The notes under the pieces are model-generated. The model was not told the DNA's origin and made no database searches. It saw only the letters and a program-made list of their open reading frames with translations. A stretch of DNA of 61,480 nt from Chloroflexaceae bacterium (GTDB taxonomy: Bacteria; Chloroflexota; Chloroflexia; Chloroflexales; Chloroflexaceae). Positions 47,092 through 56,193 of this stretch are shown in pieces. Within the stretch, counting starts at the first letter, position 1, and each line of letters starts with the position of its first letter. The translations under genes were made by a program, and so were the position numbers. Location: positions 1 through 61,480 of the forward strand of contig JAAURD010000002.1 in NCBI GenBank assembly GCA_012034075.1, given 5' to 3'.

Positions 47092-47256
47092 TGCGTTCGC
47101 AGGGCATGTTTCTGCTTGCCGTCGTCATTGCAAATCTATCCCTTTTTACCCTCTTCACACAACCCGATATCGTGCAAAAAGAGGTATACTAGAAACAGAG
47201 CAACGATCAGCATCCATAACACGATCAACAGGTGCAATCATGTTGGAGGGAAACGT

Positions 47257-49899
47257 ATGAATCCATCTACGGATACGCTCTATCTGGAACATGGGTTTGA
47301 TCTCTTTACCGATGGTGTGCTGCTTGTTGAACGCACTGGTCAGATCGTCCTTGCCAATCACACAATCACCACGATTATCGGGGCAAGGGACAAAGCGAAC
47401 GTGATTGGACGGAACATTGCCACATTGCTTCTCCCCGAACGACAGCACTCTCTCGTCTGTCTCCAGCCAACCGAACAAGCCGTCGTCCCATTCACCTGTT
47501 CTATGGTCTTGCTGCGTTGTCTGGATGGCAGCGTCAAACCGGTTGAAGTCCGTGTCGCTGAAATGATTCTTGCTGAACAGTCATTGCTGCAGTACATCAT
47601 CCGTGATCTCAGTCACCAACCAGAAACAGTGACCAGTAGCTACCAGCATGGGTATCACTACCATGCATTGTTTGTGCCATCGTCCGATGGCATGGTGCTG
47701 CTCGATGACCAACAAATCATCCGGATGGTCAACCGTCCCATACTGGATTTGCTCGGTCGGTGTGAGAACGAGGTCGTTGGTCGGTCGGTGCTCGATTTTC
47801 TGGATAGCTATCAAGAGGATGTCGCTTGTTCTGCCGACGGTCAATGGATCCATGCAAATGGTACACGCCTACCCGTTCAACTTCGTAGCAACTCTGTTGT
47901 CTTGAACGGGAAAACCGTCACCCAGCTGATTGTGCGTGATATGCGTGAGCAACAGCAAATTGAATCGCAACTGCAACAGACCTATCGTGCTGCTGAGGAC
48001 CGTGCCGCCCGCTTTCGTCTGCTCGTTGAGATGGGCCACGACCTGATGAGCGCGGGCGGTCTGGAGCAACTGTTACATCTAGCACTTGAACGCGCCATTG
48101 ACTTTAGTGGCTATGATAGTGGCAGTATCTTGCTCTTACGCAATGATGAGGGACCGCTCGAAGTCTGTGTCTCAATCGGTCCCGGGTCAGTGCCCGTCGG
48201 CACCCAGGTCGATGATCTGACCCGTAGTATCTCCGGACGAGTGCTGAAACAGCGACTTCCGCTGGTTCTGGAAGGCCACGGCGAAACCATCGGCACAGCA
48301 TGGCGGACGTATACCCGTGCTATCCCTTCTACTATCGTGCTGCCGCTCATGACCCGTGAGGGTACCTCTCTCGGCGTCCTTGCATTGGGTAACACCGAGG
48401 ATCAGGTTGAACTGGGCAATGATGATCTCGATGCGTTGCAGCTTTTTGCTGCCCAGCTCGCCGTGATGATTGAACGACTGCGCCTGCACGATGAAAATCT
48501 CCATCTGGTACAACAACTAGGCGAACGCGAACGACGGCTGCGCGATCTGGTCGAAAAGCTCATTGTCTCACAAGAAGAAGAGCGCCGTCGGATTGCCCAT
48601 GAACTGCATGATGGTCTTGCCCAGGTCGCTGCCAGCGCCTATCAGCACCTGGAAACCTTTGCCCATCTCTACTCACCAGCCGAGCAATATGTCAACCGTA
48701 AACTGGAGCAGGCGTTGAATCTAGCACAGCAAGTGGTGAAAGAAGCACGCCGCACCATTGCTGGCTTACGGCCCGCCGTGTTGGATGATTTTGGCCTGAC
48801 CCATGCCCTTCGCATGGAAGTGGAAATGCTGCGTTCGGAAGGCTGGAGTATCACCTATGAAGAGACCATGCAGATCAACCGGCTGCCTGCAGCGCTGGAA
48901 ACCGCTTTCTTTCGCGTTACCCAGGAAGCCCTGATGAACATCCGCAAACATGCCGGTCCTACCTCCGTTCGGCTCACTCTTATCTGCACGCCAGAACAAG
49001 TACGCCTGGAAGTACAGGACCGTGGTGCTGGCTTTGATATGCACGCTCAACCGCAGCAGAAAGGCGATGGTCATCATATCGGCTTGCTCAGTATGCAAGA
49101 ACGGATGGCGATCCTCGATGGCAGTTTTCTTATCTCCAGTCAGCCCGGTCAGGGCACGTTGATCGTTGCCGAGGCGCCCATTCCCAGGGCAAACATGCCG
49201 ATAATGAACCAAGAAATGGCATCAGTCGTACCATATCCATCATCATCTGGGCGCTCACGGCTCATTATTGCCGACGATCACGACCTATCACGGGCAGGCA
49301 TACGCAATATGCTGCAAGATGAACCAACGCTTGAGCTTATCGGTGAGGCGACCAACGGTCGTGAAGCACTGACCCTGTGCCAGCAACTCACGCCCGATCT
49401 GGTGCTGCTCGATGTGCGCATGCCCGAAATGGATGGCCTGCAAACCACCCGTGCCATCAAGCAAACGGTGCCCCAGACCAGCGTCATCATGGTCACTATG
49501 CATGAAGATAGTGACTATCTCCTCGCCGCTATGCGAGCTGGCGCCTCCGGCTACCTGCTCAAAGACTCCAGCCGCCGTGAGTTACTCTCAGCTATTCGCA
49601 ACGTGCTACGGGGCGAGTCATTCCTCAATACCGAACTGACCCGCCGTATGTTGCAGCAAGTCGCCAGAGACGATGTGGGTATTGCCACCGAACCGGTAGA
49701 CTCCATCCTCACACCACGAGAGCACGAAGTGTTACAATTGCTGGTGCAGGGCCAGACCAACCGCCAGATCGCCAGCCAGCTTTCCATCAGCGCCTTAACC
49801 GTCAAGGTACATGTCAAACACATTATGGAGAAACTGGGTGCCTCAGACCGCACCCAGGCAGCTGTACGAGCGGTTGAGATGGGCCTGCTCGAAGTTTAG
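47257..49899 (+). CDS. Single-polypeptide two-component protein: PAS-PAS-GAF histidine kinase fused to NarL-type response regulator
   Basis: 880 residues from ATG 47257, GGAGG 8 bases upstream. Domains: PAS (about 10-110), PAS (about 130-240), GAF (about 270-415), HisKA_3 dimerisation (EERRRIAHELHDGLAQ, phospho-His near 451), HATPase_c (about 545-645; RVTQEALMNIRKHAG N box, DRGAGFDM, GLLSMQERM), receiver (about 669-785; IIADDHD, phospho-Asp near 719 in LLDVRMPEMDG, Lys in YLLKDSS), LuxR HTH (about 822-880; LTPREHEVLQLLVQGQTNRQI, VKVHVKHIMEKLGASDRTQ). Usually such a NarX-type kinase and NarL-type regulator are two proteins. Both parts lie in one frame with no stop. The sensed signal is unknown; no transmembrane helix is seen. 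A TATACT box sits at 47185. Confidence 0.9.
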   Translation: MNPSTDTLYLEHGFDLFTDGVLLVERTGQIVLANHTITTIIGARDKANVIGRNIATLLLPERQHSLVCLQPTEQAVVPFTCSMVLLRCLDGSVKPVEVRVAEMILAEQSLLQYIIRDLSHQPETVTSSYQHGYHYHALFVPSSDGMVLLDDQQIIRMVNRPILDLLGRCENEVVGRSVLDFLDSYQEDVACSADGQWIHANGTRLPVQLRSNSVVLNGKTVTQLIVRDMREQQQIESQLQQTYRAAEDRAARFRLLVEMGHDLMSAGGLEQLLHLALERAIDFSGYDSGSILLLRNDEGPLEVCVSIGPGSVPVGTQVDDLTRSISGRVLKQRLPLVLEGHGETIGTAWRTYTRAIPSTIVLPLMTREGTSLGVLALGNTEDQVELGNDDLDALQLFAAQLAVMIERLRLHDENLHLVQQLGERERRLRDLVEKLIVSQEEERRRIAHELHDGLAQVAASAYQHLETFAHLYSPAEQYVNRKLEQALNLAQQVVKEARRTIAGLRPAVLDDFGLTHALRMEVEMLRSEGWSITYEETMQINRLPAALETAFFRVTQEALMNIRKHAGPTSVRLTLICTPEQVRLEVQDRGAGFDMHAQPQQKGDGHHIGLLSMQERMAILDGSFLISSQPGQGTLIVAEAPIPRANMPIMNQEMASVVPYPSSSGRSRLIIADDHDLSRAGIRNMLQDEPTLELIGEATNGREALTLCQQLTPDLVLLDVRMPEMDGLQTTRAIKQTVPQTSVIMVTMHEDSDYLLAAMRAGASGYLLKDSSRRELLSAIRNVLRGESFLNTELTRRMLQQVARDDVGIATEPVDSILTPREHEVLQLLVQGQTNRQIASQLSISALTVKVHVKHIMEKLGASDRTQAAVRAVEMGLLEV

Positions 49900-50020
49900 A
49901 CGCACCCACCGCCATACGACAGAAGTCTCATTCTCTGGTATCATACCAGCAACCGGCTGGCCCAGTGCCGGCCCGACCGATATCGATGGTTGCTGTTGCT
50001 GAAGAGGAGAACTGGTTGTT

Positions 50021-50725
50021 ATGTATCGCCACCTGCGCATCTCAGTGGTCATTCCCTGTTTTAACGAGGAGCATGGCCTGAGCCATGTGCTGGCTACCAT
50101 GCCCACCTACGTCGATGAGGTTATCGTGGTCGATAACAACTCCACCGATGATACCGCACGCGTCGCTCATGAAGGCGGCGCCGTAGTCGTCTTTGAATCA
50201 CGCAAGGGCTATGGCCGTGCCTACCAGGCCGGTCTCCCTGCCGCCACCGGCGACATTATCGCTACGGTCGATGGTGATGGCACCTACCCATCGTATGCCA
50301 TCGCCCCCATCATCGACCGCATGATCAGCGATAACCTCGACTTTGTATCGGCCAACCGCTTTCCCTTGCGCAACCCCCGCGCCATGTGCTTTCGCAACTG
50401 GTTTGGCAACCAGGTCCTGACCGTCACCTTTCGCCTGCTCTACTGGTATTGGATTGCCGACTCACAGTCCGGTATGTGGGTCTTTCGTCGTCACTGTCTC
50501 GATAGCATTGTCCCAACCCATCCCGGCATGGCCTTCTCCGAAGAGATTAAAATTGAAGCCCTCCAATCGCCCCACATCCGTTTTGGCGAAGTCCGGATTG
50601 ACTACCGTGAGCGCATCGGTACAACCAAGCTCTACACCTGGCGCGATGGCTGGTCTAACCTCTTCTTTCTGCTCAAACGCCGCTCCTGGCGACCCGCCCG
50701 GCGGGTACAACCAGCATCGCACTAA
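50021..50725 (+). CDS. Family 2 glycosyltransferase
   Basis: 234 residues, ATG 50021 (GAAGAGGAG upstream). GT-A motifs: LRISVVIPCFNEEHGL, DEVIVVDNNSTDDT, GYGRAYQAGL, and D-x-D in VDGDGTYPS; then an amphipathic segment (NWFGNQVLTVTFRLLYWYW). This resembles polyprenyl-phosphate glycosyltransferases (DPM1-like); no C-terminal membrane domain. Donor and acceptor unknown. It is followed by a repeat region and a convergent GH57 gene. Confidence 0.85.
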   Translation: MYRHLRISVVIPCFNEEHGLSHVLATMPTYVDEVIVVDNNSTDDTARVAHEGGAVVVFESRKGYGRAYQAGLPAATGDIIATVDGDGTYPSYAIAPIIDRMISDNLDFVSANRFPLRNPRAMCFRNWFGNQVLTVTFRLLYWYWIADSQSGMWVFRRHCLDSIVPTHPGMAFSEEIKIEALQSPHIRFGEVRIDYRERIGTTKLYTWRDGWSNLFFLLKRRSWRPARRVQPASH

Positions 50726-50734
50726 GCGATATAA

Positions 50735-50830
50735 GCGTCGGAGCGTCGGAGCGTCGGAGCGTTCGGAGCGTTCGGAGCGATGTAGGTGCGGCTTGCAGCA
50801 CGCTGACGCGCTTACAGCCGCGCCTACACC
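50735..50830. repeat. GGAGCGTC tandem repeat and GGCTTGCAGC hairpin family
   Basis: Tandem copies of an 8-bp CGTCGGAG unit passing into 9-bp CGTTCGGAG, followed by GTAGGTGCGGCTTGCAGCAC...ACAGCCGCGCCTAC, which resembles the inverted GCGGCTTGCAGCCGCG elements near 15978 and 52225. Non-coding, in the gap between convergent genes. Confidence 0.65.
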
Positions 50831-50955
50831 CTGGCATTCCCGTGCAGATTCAACGCAGAGACGCAAAGCCACCCCGGTTTTTGTGCTGTTCGCGGTCCGC
50901 GTGCGGTCGTCCGCCGGTGGGTGCAGCGTGGGTCCCCTACAAGCCTGCACTATGC

Positions 50956-52110
50956 TCAGCATCCTTTTAAACGGTTCAAAAACTCCCATGCCTGATCCAG
51001 GTCGGCATGGCAGCGATCAACCCAGGCTTCGCCCCAATAGAAGTTGCAGCTCGTTTCGGCACGCAGCACATGCCAGCGGGCCTGCTCCATATTGTAGCTA
51101 TCGCCCATTTCTGCATACAGCTCATGCAGGGCATCGCTGGTGATGCGTACCCGTTCCAGTGCGTCCTTCTGCATCTGTGAACCGGTCCATTGTACAAAGC
51201 CCACGCCATGGTGCCACCCCGTATTCCAGGCGCCGGTATTCACCTTCACGCGTCCATGCGCCCCAAATCGGTCGAGGTAGTTGCTGATAAAGATTGGCCG
51301 TCCCGCTGTTTCACCCCGGCGCACCTGCTCCATAAACTCCTCATAAAAGACATGCCAGAAATTGCCCTTCGGCGTGGCATTGCGGAACCACCCGCCATTA
51401 TCACCATCGGTGCAGGTAGTCACCAGCGGCGGAAAATCACACCACTTCGTGCGCTCATGCAGCTCGTGCTCAAACCAGCCATAATTCATCCCCGACTCCT
51501 GCGCATCCGAGAGATCACGGTCACGCACCACCACAATAATCTCTTCTCCGTCATACTCGGCAATATGCGGTCGGTAGCGAATTTCCTGCCAGTTCATTGG
51601 GTCAATCGGCTCCACATGCTTGCTATCTACCAGCACATAGCGATAGCCCATCTTTTTGAGCATCGGGATCATCTCCATACAAAAGCCCATCTCAGGCGGC
51701 CAGAAGCCGGCAAAATCGTTGCGGTGAAAGAGATGACGGCCGATCCCCTGCCAGCGCCCCAGTTGATCCTCCCAATCGTTCTCCGGGATCAGCGGCAACA
51801 CCGGGTGATAGTAGCCCGTACCTAGGATCTCAAACACACGGGTATTCTGTAAATACCAGAGCAAATCCCCGCATTTGATAGTCCCATACACGCGGCTTTG
51901 AAAATCATGGTTACTCAGCACCTCTAACAGCGTGCCCGATAACGACAGATGAACACGCGCGATATCCTCATACGGCCAGATCGAACGGGGCATCCGATCC
52001 ATCGCCCATAAAATCTCTTTCGCTTCCCATTCGCTGTGTTCCAGCAGATACTCCAGGTTGCCCGGTGGCTGATGCAAATTGAGCACCAGCGCATGATATA
52101 TCTCATGCAT
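50956..52110 (-). CDS. Glycoside hydrolase family 57 protein (short form)
   Basis: 384 residues, ATG 52110 with AAGGAG upstream. GH57 features: N-terminal HALVLNLHQPPGNLEYLL (conserved His-Gln region 1), FWPPEMGFCMEM (region with the catalytic Glu nucleophile), and CTDGDNGGWF (acid/base Asp region). Retaining alpha-glucanases or glucanotransferases acting on glycogen or maltodextrin; substrate not deduced. It is the last gene on the minus strand after a longer GH57 and glgA. A GAAC-AAAT-GTTC palindrome lies 17 bases upstream. The C-terminal part (ARWHVLRAETSCNFYWGEAWVDRCHADLD) is shared with the larger neighbour. Confidence 0.85.
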   Translation of the reverse strand: MHEIYHALVLNLHQPPGNLEYLLEHSEWEAKEILWAMDRMPRSIWPYEDIARVHLSLSGTLLEVLSNHDFQSRVYGTIKCGDLLWYLQNTRVFEILGTGYYHPVLPLIPENDWEDQLGRWQGIGRHLFHRNDFAGFWPPEMGFCMEMIPMLKKMGYRYVLVDSKHVEPIDPMNWQEIRYRPHIAEYDGEEIIVVVRDRDLSDAQESGMNYGWFEHELHERTKWCDFPPLVTTCTDGDNGGWFRNATPKGNFWHVFYEEFMEQVRRGETAGRPIFISNYLDRFGAHGRVKVNTGAWNTGWHHGVGFVQWTGSQMQKDALERVRITSDALHELYAEMGDSYNMEQARWHVLRAETSCNFYWGEAWVDRCHADLDQAWEFLNRLKGC

Positions 52111-52126
52111 CGTCGATACTCCTTAT

Positions 52127-52138
52127 GAACAAATGTTC
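52127..52138. promoter_or_regulatory. GAACAAATGTTC palindrome (LexA/Cheo-box-like) upstream of a GH57 gene
   Basis: GAAC-N4-GTTC is the consensus half-site arrangement of the Gram-positive LexA box. It overlaps the leader, 17 bases upstream of the GH57 start and just before its ribosome binding site. One such site per 65 kb is expected by chance, so this is weak. Confidence 0.25.
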
Positions 52139-52212
52139 GTCCCTTTGATCTCCGAACAACAGGTTCGCGGTGTTGTGGACCGAATGAGTCGTCCCACAAC
52201 ATCGCGTCTGTT

Positions 52213-52285
52213 GTTCAGTCGTCCCGACCGCCGCGCGGCTGCAAGCCGCGCCTACGATGGGCGCAGCACGCTGCCGCCCCTACAG
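52213..52285. repeat. Dispersed hairpin remnant
   Basis: CGCGGCTGCAAGCCGCGCC followed by GGGCGCAGCACGCTG and GCCCCTACAGAT, a composite of the two hairpin families, at the 3' end of the downstream GH57 gene. Confidence 0.55.
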
Positions 52286-53743
52286 ATCATGTTCAACAAT
52301 CGCTTTGACCCGCCGGCTCAGCTCAATCCCATAGTCTGTCCACACGCCCTGGCCCCAGTAACGATAGCAACTGGTTTCCGACGAGAGCAAATAGAACAGC
52401 GCATTGCGATAGCGTGGGTCCGATGGCGCCAGACCGGGCTTGATCACCTTCTCGTAAAAGCTCGAACTGGCCTGCTCCATCGGCGCCAGCACATTCTCAT
52501 AGCCCTGCACCCACGAAATGCTATTGGTCCAGCTACCGCCATCCATATGGAAGCGATGATCGCTCTGCTTCAGCTCCTCGATCACCTGCTTGAGCCGTTC
52601 CTCACCGTCACCCGGTTTGAAGGTATCCCAGATGCGTTTCTGGAAGATTGGCTGAATCACCGGCAAATCCTCTTCGGTCATACCGCTGGCAAAAAGATGC
52701 TCAAGGTACTCGGTGCCATTCATCAATGGCACATCCGAGCCAGAAGCATCGCGTGCTGCCTCAAAAAACTTGGCCGGGAACTCATTCATCATCACACCGC
52801 CGTTTTCGCCATCGGCAATCTGGGTCACAATCGGCGGCACCTGGCGCCCCGCCAGTTCCCAGCGCGAAAGCCCGCGTGCCTCATACAGTGGCTGCATCTG
52901 GGCGACCAACTTGGTATCGCTGCCCTGGGTCTTAATCAGCGCAATAATACTCGCGGTCTCGCCTTTGGAGTTGGTGCAGACCAGCCGGTGCGGCAGATGC
53001 TTCATCTGAATGCCCCAGCCATTCTCGGCCAGTTCTACCGTATGCTCTTGCACCAGCACCCACTGGAAGCCACAGTCACGCAACGTCTTCACAAACTCAT
53101 ACGCAACATCCGGATGGTTCGGCAGCGCCATCTCCGAAGGCGAGAAGCCACGCACCCGACTCAGCGCCTCTAGCCCAAAGATCGCAGCAAAATGATGCTG
53201 CCAGGCTTTGACATGCAGGCGATAATCTTGTATCGGGGTCGAAGGCGCGACCGCATGGCCCCACGGCGCACCCAGCCATTCGACGGCACGGCGATAGCGG
53301 TGATCCACCGTAATCGTCTTCAGGTTGTCAATCACATCATGCAACCCCATATGGCGCAAGCCATGGAACAGCGTGCCCGAATATTCGAGCATCACACGTG
53401 GCTGCTTGCCTTCTTCCATCAGCTGTGGTACAAATTCGCCCATACGCTTGTAGCACCACTGAAAGACCGGTGCATTGTGATTGTCGCCAATATGCTGGTT
53501 ATCCATCATATGCTTGAGATTGCTGATAACCTCGGCGCTGTGCAGATCACCACCACCGGCCGGAATAAGCGGCTGATGCATATGCAACGCGATTGCGCAG
53601 GCACTGCGGATACTGCCAAAATCGATGCCGCTCTCGGGCAAAAAGACTGGTTTTTGCTGACCATCACGGATAGCCTGCTCAATCACCGCCTCTGAACCAG
53701 AAATATTGGGCACACCATCTACATATTCTGGAATATCTTGCAT
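52280..53743 (-). CDS. Glycoside hydrolase family 57 protein (long form)
   Basis: 487 residues, ATG 53743 preceded by AAGGAGAAG. N-terminal extension of about 45 residues, then CAIALHMHQPLIP (GH57 region 1, His/Gln), LEYSGTLFHGL, RGFSPSEMALP (nucleophile Glu region), QIADGENGGVMMNEFP (Asp region), and the shared C-terminal block SSETSCYRYWGQGVW. Its closest fit is an alpha-glucan-acting GH57 enzyme, perhaps a glucanotransferase or branching-type enzyme; substrate not certain. It lies between glgA and the shorter GH57 gene on the same strand, with 169 bases to the latter, so the three probably act together in glycogen turnover. Confidence 0.87.
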   Translation of the reverse strand: MQDIPEYVDGVPNISGSEAVIEQAIRDGQQKPVFLPESGIDFGSIRSACAIALHMHQPLIPAGGGDLHSAEVISNLKHMMDNQHIGDNHNAPVFQWCYKRMGEFVPQLMEEGKQPRVMLEYSGTLFHGLRHMGLHDVIDNLKTITVDHRYRRAVEWLGAPWGHAVAPSTPIQDYRLHVKAWQHHFAAIFGLEALSRVRGFSPSEMALPNHPDVAYEFVKTLRDCGFQWVLVQEHTVELAENGWGIQMKHLPHRLVCTNSKGETASIIALIKTQGSDTKLVAQMQPLYEARGLSRWELAGRQVPPIVTQIADGENGGVMMNEFPAKFFEAARDASGSDVPLMNGTEYLEHLFASGMTEEDLPVIQPIFQKRIWDTFKPGDGEERLKQVIEELKQSDHRFHMDGGSWTNSISWVQGYENVLAPMEQASSSFYEKVIKPGLAPSDPRYRNALFYLLSSETSCYRYWGQGVWTDYGIELSRRVKAIVEHDL

Positions 53744-53930
53744 AAGACTTCTCCTTTTCTTTCATGCGTTCCACATCAAAGAACAGCCACCGCAGATTAC
53801 GTAAAAGCTACACAACCTCCACAGTCGCCTGTTCTTCGATCCATCATCTACCGAATTTCCCGAAAGAAATCCAGATCCTCTGTCTGCTCGACACTCAACC
53901 CGCAACTCACAGCGAGCGCGGGAACACCTG

Positions 53931-54069
53931 ATACCAAATTCGGTTCATCTCTATGTACATAGGTAGGATTGCAGCCTGATTTGTAGGGGCGCAGCGCGCT
54001 GCGCCCCTACAAATCAGGCGCACCAAGTACTATCAAAGCGCATATCAGTGATCACCCGAATTTGGTATG
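53931..54069. mobile_element. MITE-like palindromic element, best copy
   Basis: Left end ATACCAAATTCGGTTCAT at 53931; right end, read on the minus strand, CATACCAAATTCGGGTGAT from 54069. Between them lies a perfect inverted repeat. About 139 bp, no coding capacity, so mobility would need a transposase elsewhere. Flanking target-site duplication not determined. Confidence 0.55.
53975..54018. repeat. Perfect 22-bp inverted repeat (TTTGTAGGGGCGCAGCG family)
   Basis: The arms CCTGATTTGTAGGGGCGCAG (+CG) and their exact complement abut with no loop. Same arms as at 7351-7394. Confidence 0.85.
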
Positions 54070-54208
54070 ACCTGCATCACCCATCACTGGTCCACGATGG
54101 GCCACCATTGGCCCGGCGCAACGCTCGTGCAGCGAGCGGCGGCTCCATCATGCGCACAGCGCACCCCGCTCAAAGAACGGTGTTGCTCTGTTGTTCGCGC
54201 TGGTATGA

Positions 54209-55681
54209 TTATTTATGACGGATATACTCATAAATATTGTAATAATGCTGCCCCGGATAGTTCCATGAAAAATCGTAGCGCATGCCATTGCGCATCAACT
54301 CACGAAACTCGCCAGGAAACGCATACCACAGGCCAATAGCCCGGTGCATCGCGCTCTCCAGACCAGCATAGTCGGCAGTCTCAAAGACATACCCATTCCG
54401 ATCCTCAATCGCTCGGTGGGCATAATCCCGATCAAACACCGTATCCATCAAACCACCAACCGCCCGTACAATCGGTACCGTGCCATACTTCAGCGCAATC
54501 ATCTGCGTTAGACCACACGGCTCAAAGATACTCGGCATCACAATCATATCGGCACCCGCATAGATCAGATGCGACACCTCTTCGTTAAAACTCAGCTCCA
54601 GATGACAATCGGGGCTTTCATTAAGATGATTCTTGAGATGCCAGAAGTAGTTGTGCGTATCCCGTTCCGGACTGGTGCCCAGCAGCACAAACTGCGCATT
54701 ATTCCAGATCGCAAAGAAGAGCGCATGGCGAATAAGATGCACCCCCTTCTGCTGATCCAGACGACCAACATACGCGATAATCGGCTTATACCCTTTGCTC
54801 AACCAGAAACGATCACGCAGTGCCTCTTTGTTGCCGTATTTCGGATCGATATCGTCACGACTGTAATGATACGGAATAAACCGGTCAATCTCCGGGTTCC
54901 ACACTTCATAATCAATGCCATTCAACACCCCACCATATTTGGCGCCGTGAGTATTGATGGTATGCGCAAGGCCATGGCTCTGATTGCTGTGCTGAGCCTC
55001 CCATGCATGGTGCGGCGAAACCGTTGTAAAGAAGTTGGAGTAGACAATCCCGCCCTTCATAAAGTTAATTGCCGTGTGGTTAAAATTATCACGCAGCCGG
55101 TCGTAGCTATAATAGTAATCGATACGATGCAGACCGCTGATCGTCAGCAGATTGGCGCCGGCAATGCCCTGATGTTTGAAGTTATGGATCGTGTAGCACG
55201 TCCGCTGGTTTTCCATCCCCTGATGTTTATAAATCTCGGCCAACATCACGGGCACCAGGCCCGTATGCCAGTCATGGCAATGGATGACATCCGGGCGCTT
55301 ACCCGTTTTCAGCAAAAACTCCAGAGCCGCTTTACTAAAAAAGGCAAAACGCATGGTTTCATCGTGAAACCCATAAAAGGCTCCCCGATTAAAAAAGTTC
55401 TCATTTGAATGGGGCTCAATAAAAAAACACTTGCGCCCATGCACAAACCCAAACCAGACCGAGCAATGAATTGCCCCATTCCCCCAGGGTACCCAGAGAT
55501 CGTTGTGGGTGATGTGGAGTCCCCAAATATTATCATATCGCATGCAATCATATTTCGGAAGAATAATCTCAACCGAATTGCCGCGAATTTCTAACTCTCG
55601 ACTCAACCCAAAAACCACATCGGCCAGACCACCGACCTTGGCTACCGGGGCACACTCAGAGGAAATCATCACAATAAACAC
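54209..55681 (-). CDS. glgA: Glycogen synthase GlgA
   Basis: 490 residues, GTG start at 55681 with AAGGAG 5 bases before it. GT5 features: MISSECAPVAKVGGLADVV (ADP-glucose binding KVGGL), VIHCHDWHTGLVPVML, YTIHNFKHQG, GVLNGIDYEVWNP, and the C-terminal SIFEPCGLTQMIALKYG with the catalytic Glu. Elongates alpha-1,4-glucan from ADP-glucose in the cytoplasm. It heads the minus-strand set with two GH57 genes; glgX is 36 kb away, and no glgC, glgB or glgP is in the window. Length is typical of GlgA. Confidence 0.95.
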   Translation of the reverse strand: MFIVMISSECAPVAKVGGLADVVFGLSRELEIRGNSVEIILPKYDCMRYDNIWGLHITHNDLWVPWGNGAIHCSVWFGFVHGRKCFFIEPHSNENFFNRGAFYGFHDETMRFAFFSKAALEFLLKTGKRPDVIHCHDWHTGLVPVMLAEIYKHQGMENQRTCYTIHNFKHQGIAGANLLTISGLHRIDYYYSYDRLRDNFNHTAINFMKGGIVYSNFFTTVSPHHAWEAQHSNQSHGLAHTINTHGAKYGGVLNGIDYEVWNPEIDRFIPYHYSRDDIDPKYGNKEALRDRFWLSKGYKPIIAYVGRLDQQKGVHLIRHALFFAIWNNAQFVLLGTSPERDTHNYFWHLKNHLNESPDCHLELSFNEEVSHLIYAGADMIVMPSIFEPCGLTQMIALKYGTVPIVRAVGGLMDTVFDRDYAHRAIEDRNGYVFETADYAGLESAMHRAIGLWYAFPGEFRELMRNGMRYDFSWNYPGQHYYNIYEYIRHK

Positions 55682-56193
55682 AGCTACTCCTTATATGATC
55701 ACGACGCTGTTTGCGTAACACATGTGTCTGCGCTGAGACCGTTCGTTCGGCAAACAATTCGGATTCTGTTGGAAAACGATCCACATGGAGTGCAGGCGTC
55801 TCGCCCGCATGCAGGCAGGATGCCTGCGTTCCAATACCTCCTCTTTCCAAACAGAAGCCATGCGGTGTCACCCACACACTGCCGGGGAACAGGTACTGGC
55901 TGGTCTCATCTTTTTGGTAGTACCATTGCACAGCATACCACAGGTTGGAGGATTGAAATCCATCCATCCTCTGAAACGACATTGTCAGGTCATGTTCTGG
56001 TACGATCTATGCCCGTCGCGATTGTACCCCAAAACGATGTTCCTGGCAAGGTTGCGAACATGCCAGGAACAGCCCATCACAGAAACAAACCAGCAATCCG
56101 TCGCTACCATTGTTGGCAGAAGCTTAACGCCTGTGCTACGATACACGGTATGCAAAACCGTGAGCTTCAATCAACAACAGAAAGGATCGATCC
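55682..56193. other. Intergenic region between divergent glgA and aldo/keto reductase
   Basis: No gene. Holds a compound palindrome GCAGGCGTCTCGCCCGCATGC / GCAGGATGCCTGC (about 55791-55829), related to sequence at 15795 and 57340. Upstream of glgA the minus strand has TTACGC-17-TATAAG as a weak promoter candidate. Confidence 0.5.

Larger units (their letters stand above)
53744..54208. other. Intergenic region with MITE-like element between glgA and GH57
   Basis: Contains the full MITE-like element (53931-54069) with a perfect 22-bp inverted repeat inside. No gene is supported. The remaining sequence has no clear promoter for the GH57 gene. Confidence 0.6.

Noticed and set aside
49190-49260. 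Separate response-regulator gene starting at an internal ATG near 49197
   Set aside because: No stop separates it from the kinase and no clear ribosome binding site precedes it; kept as a fusion but listed for verification.
52133-53173. 346-codon plus-strand open frame
   Set aside because: Antisense to the GH57 gene, no domain, no ribosome binding site.
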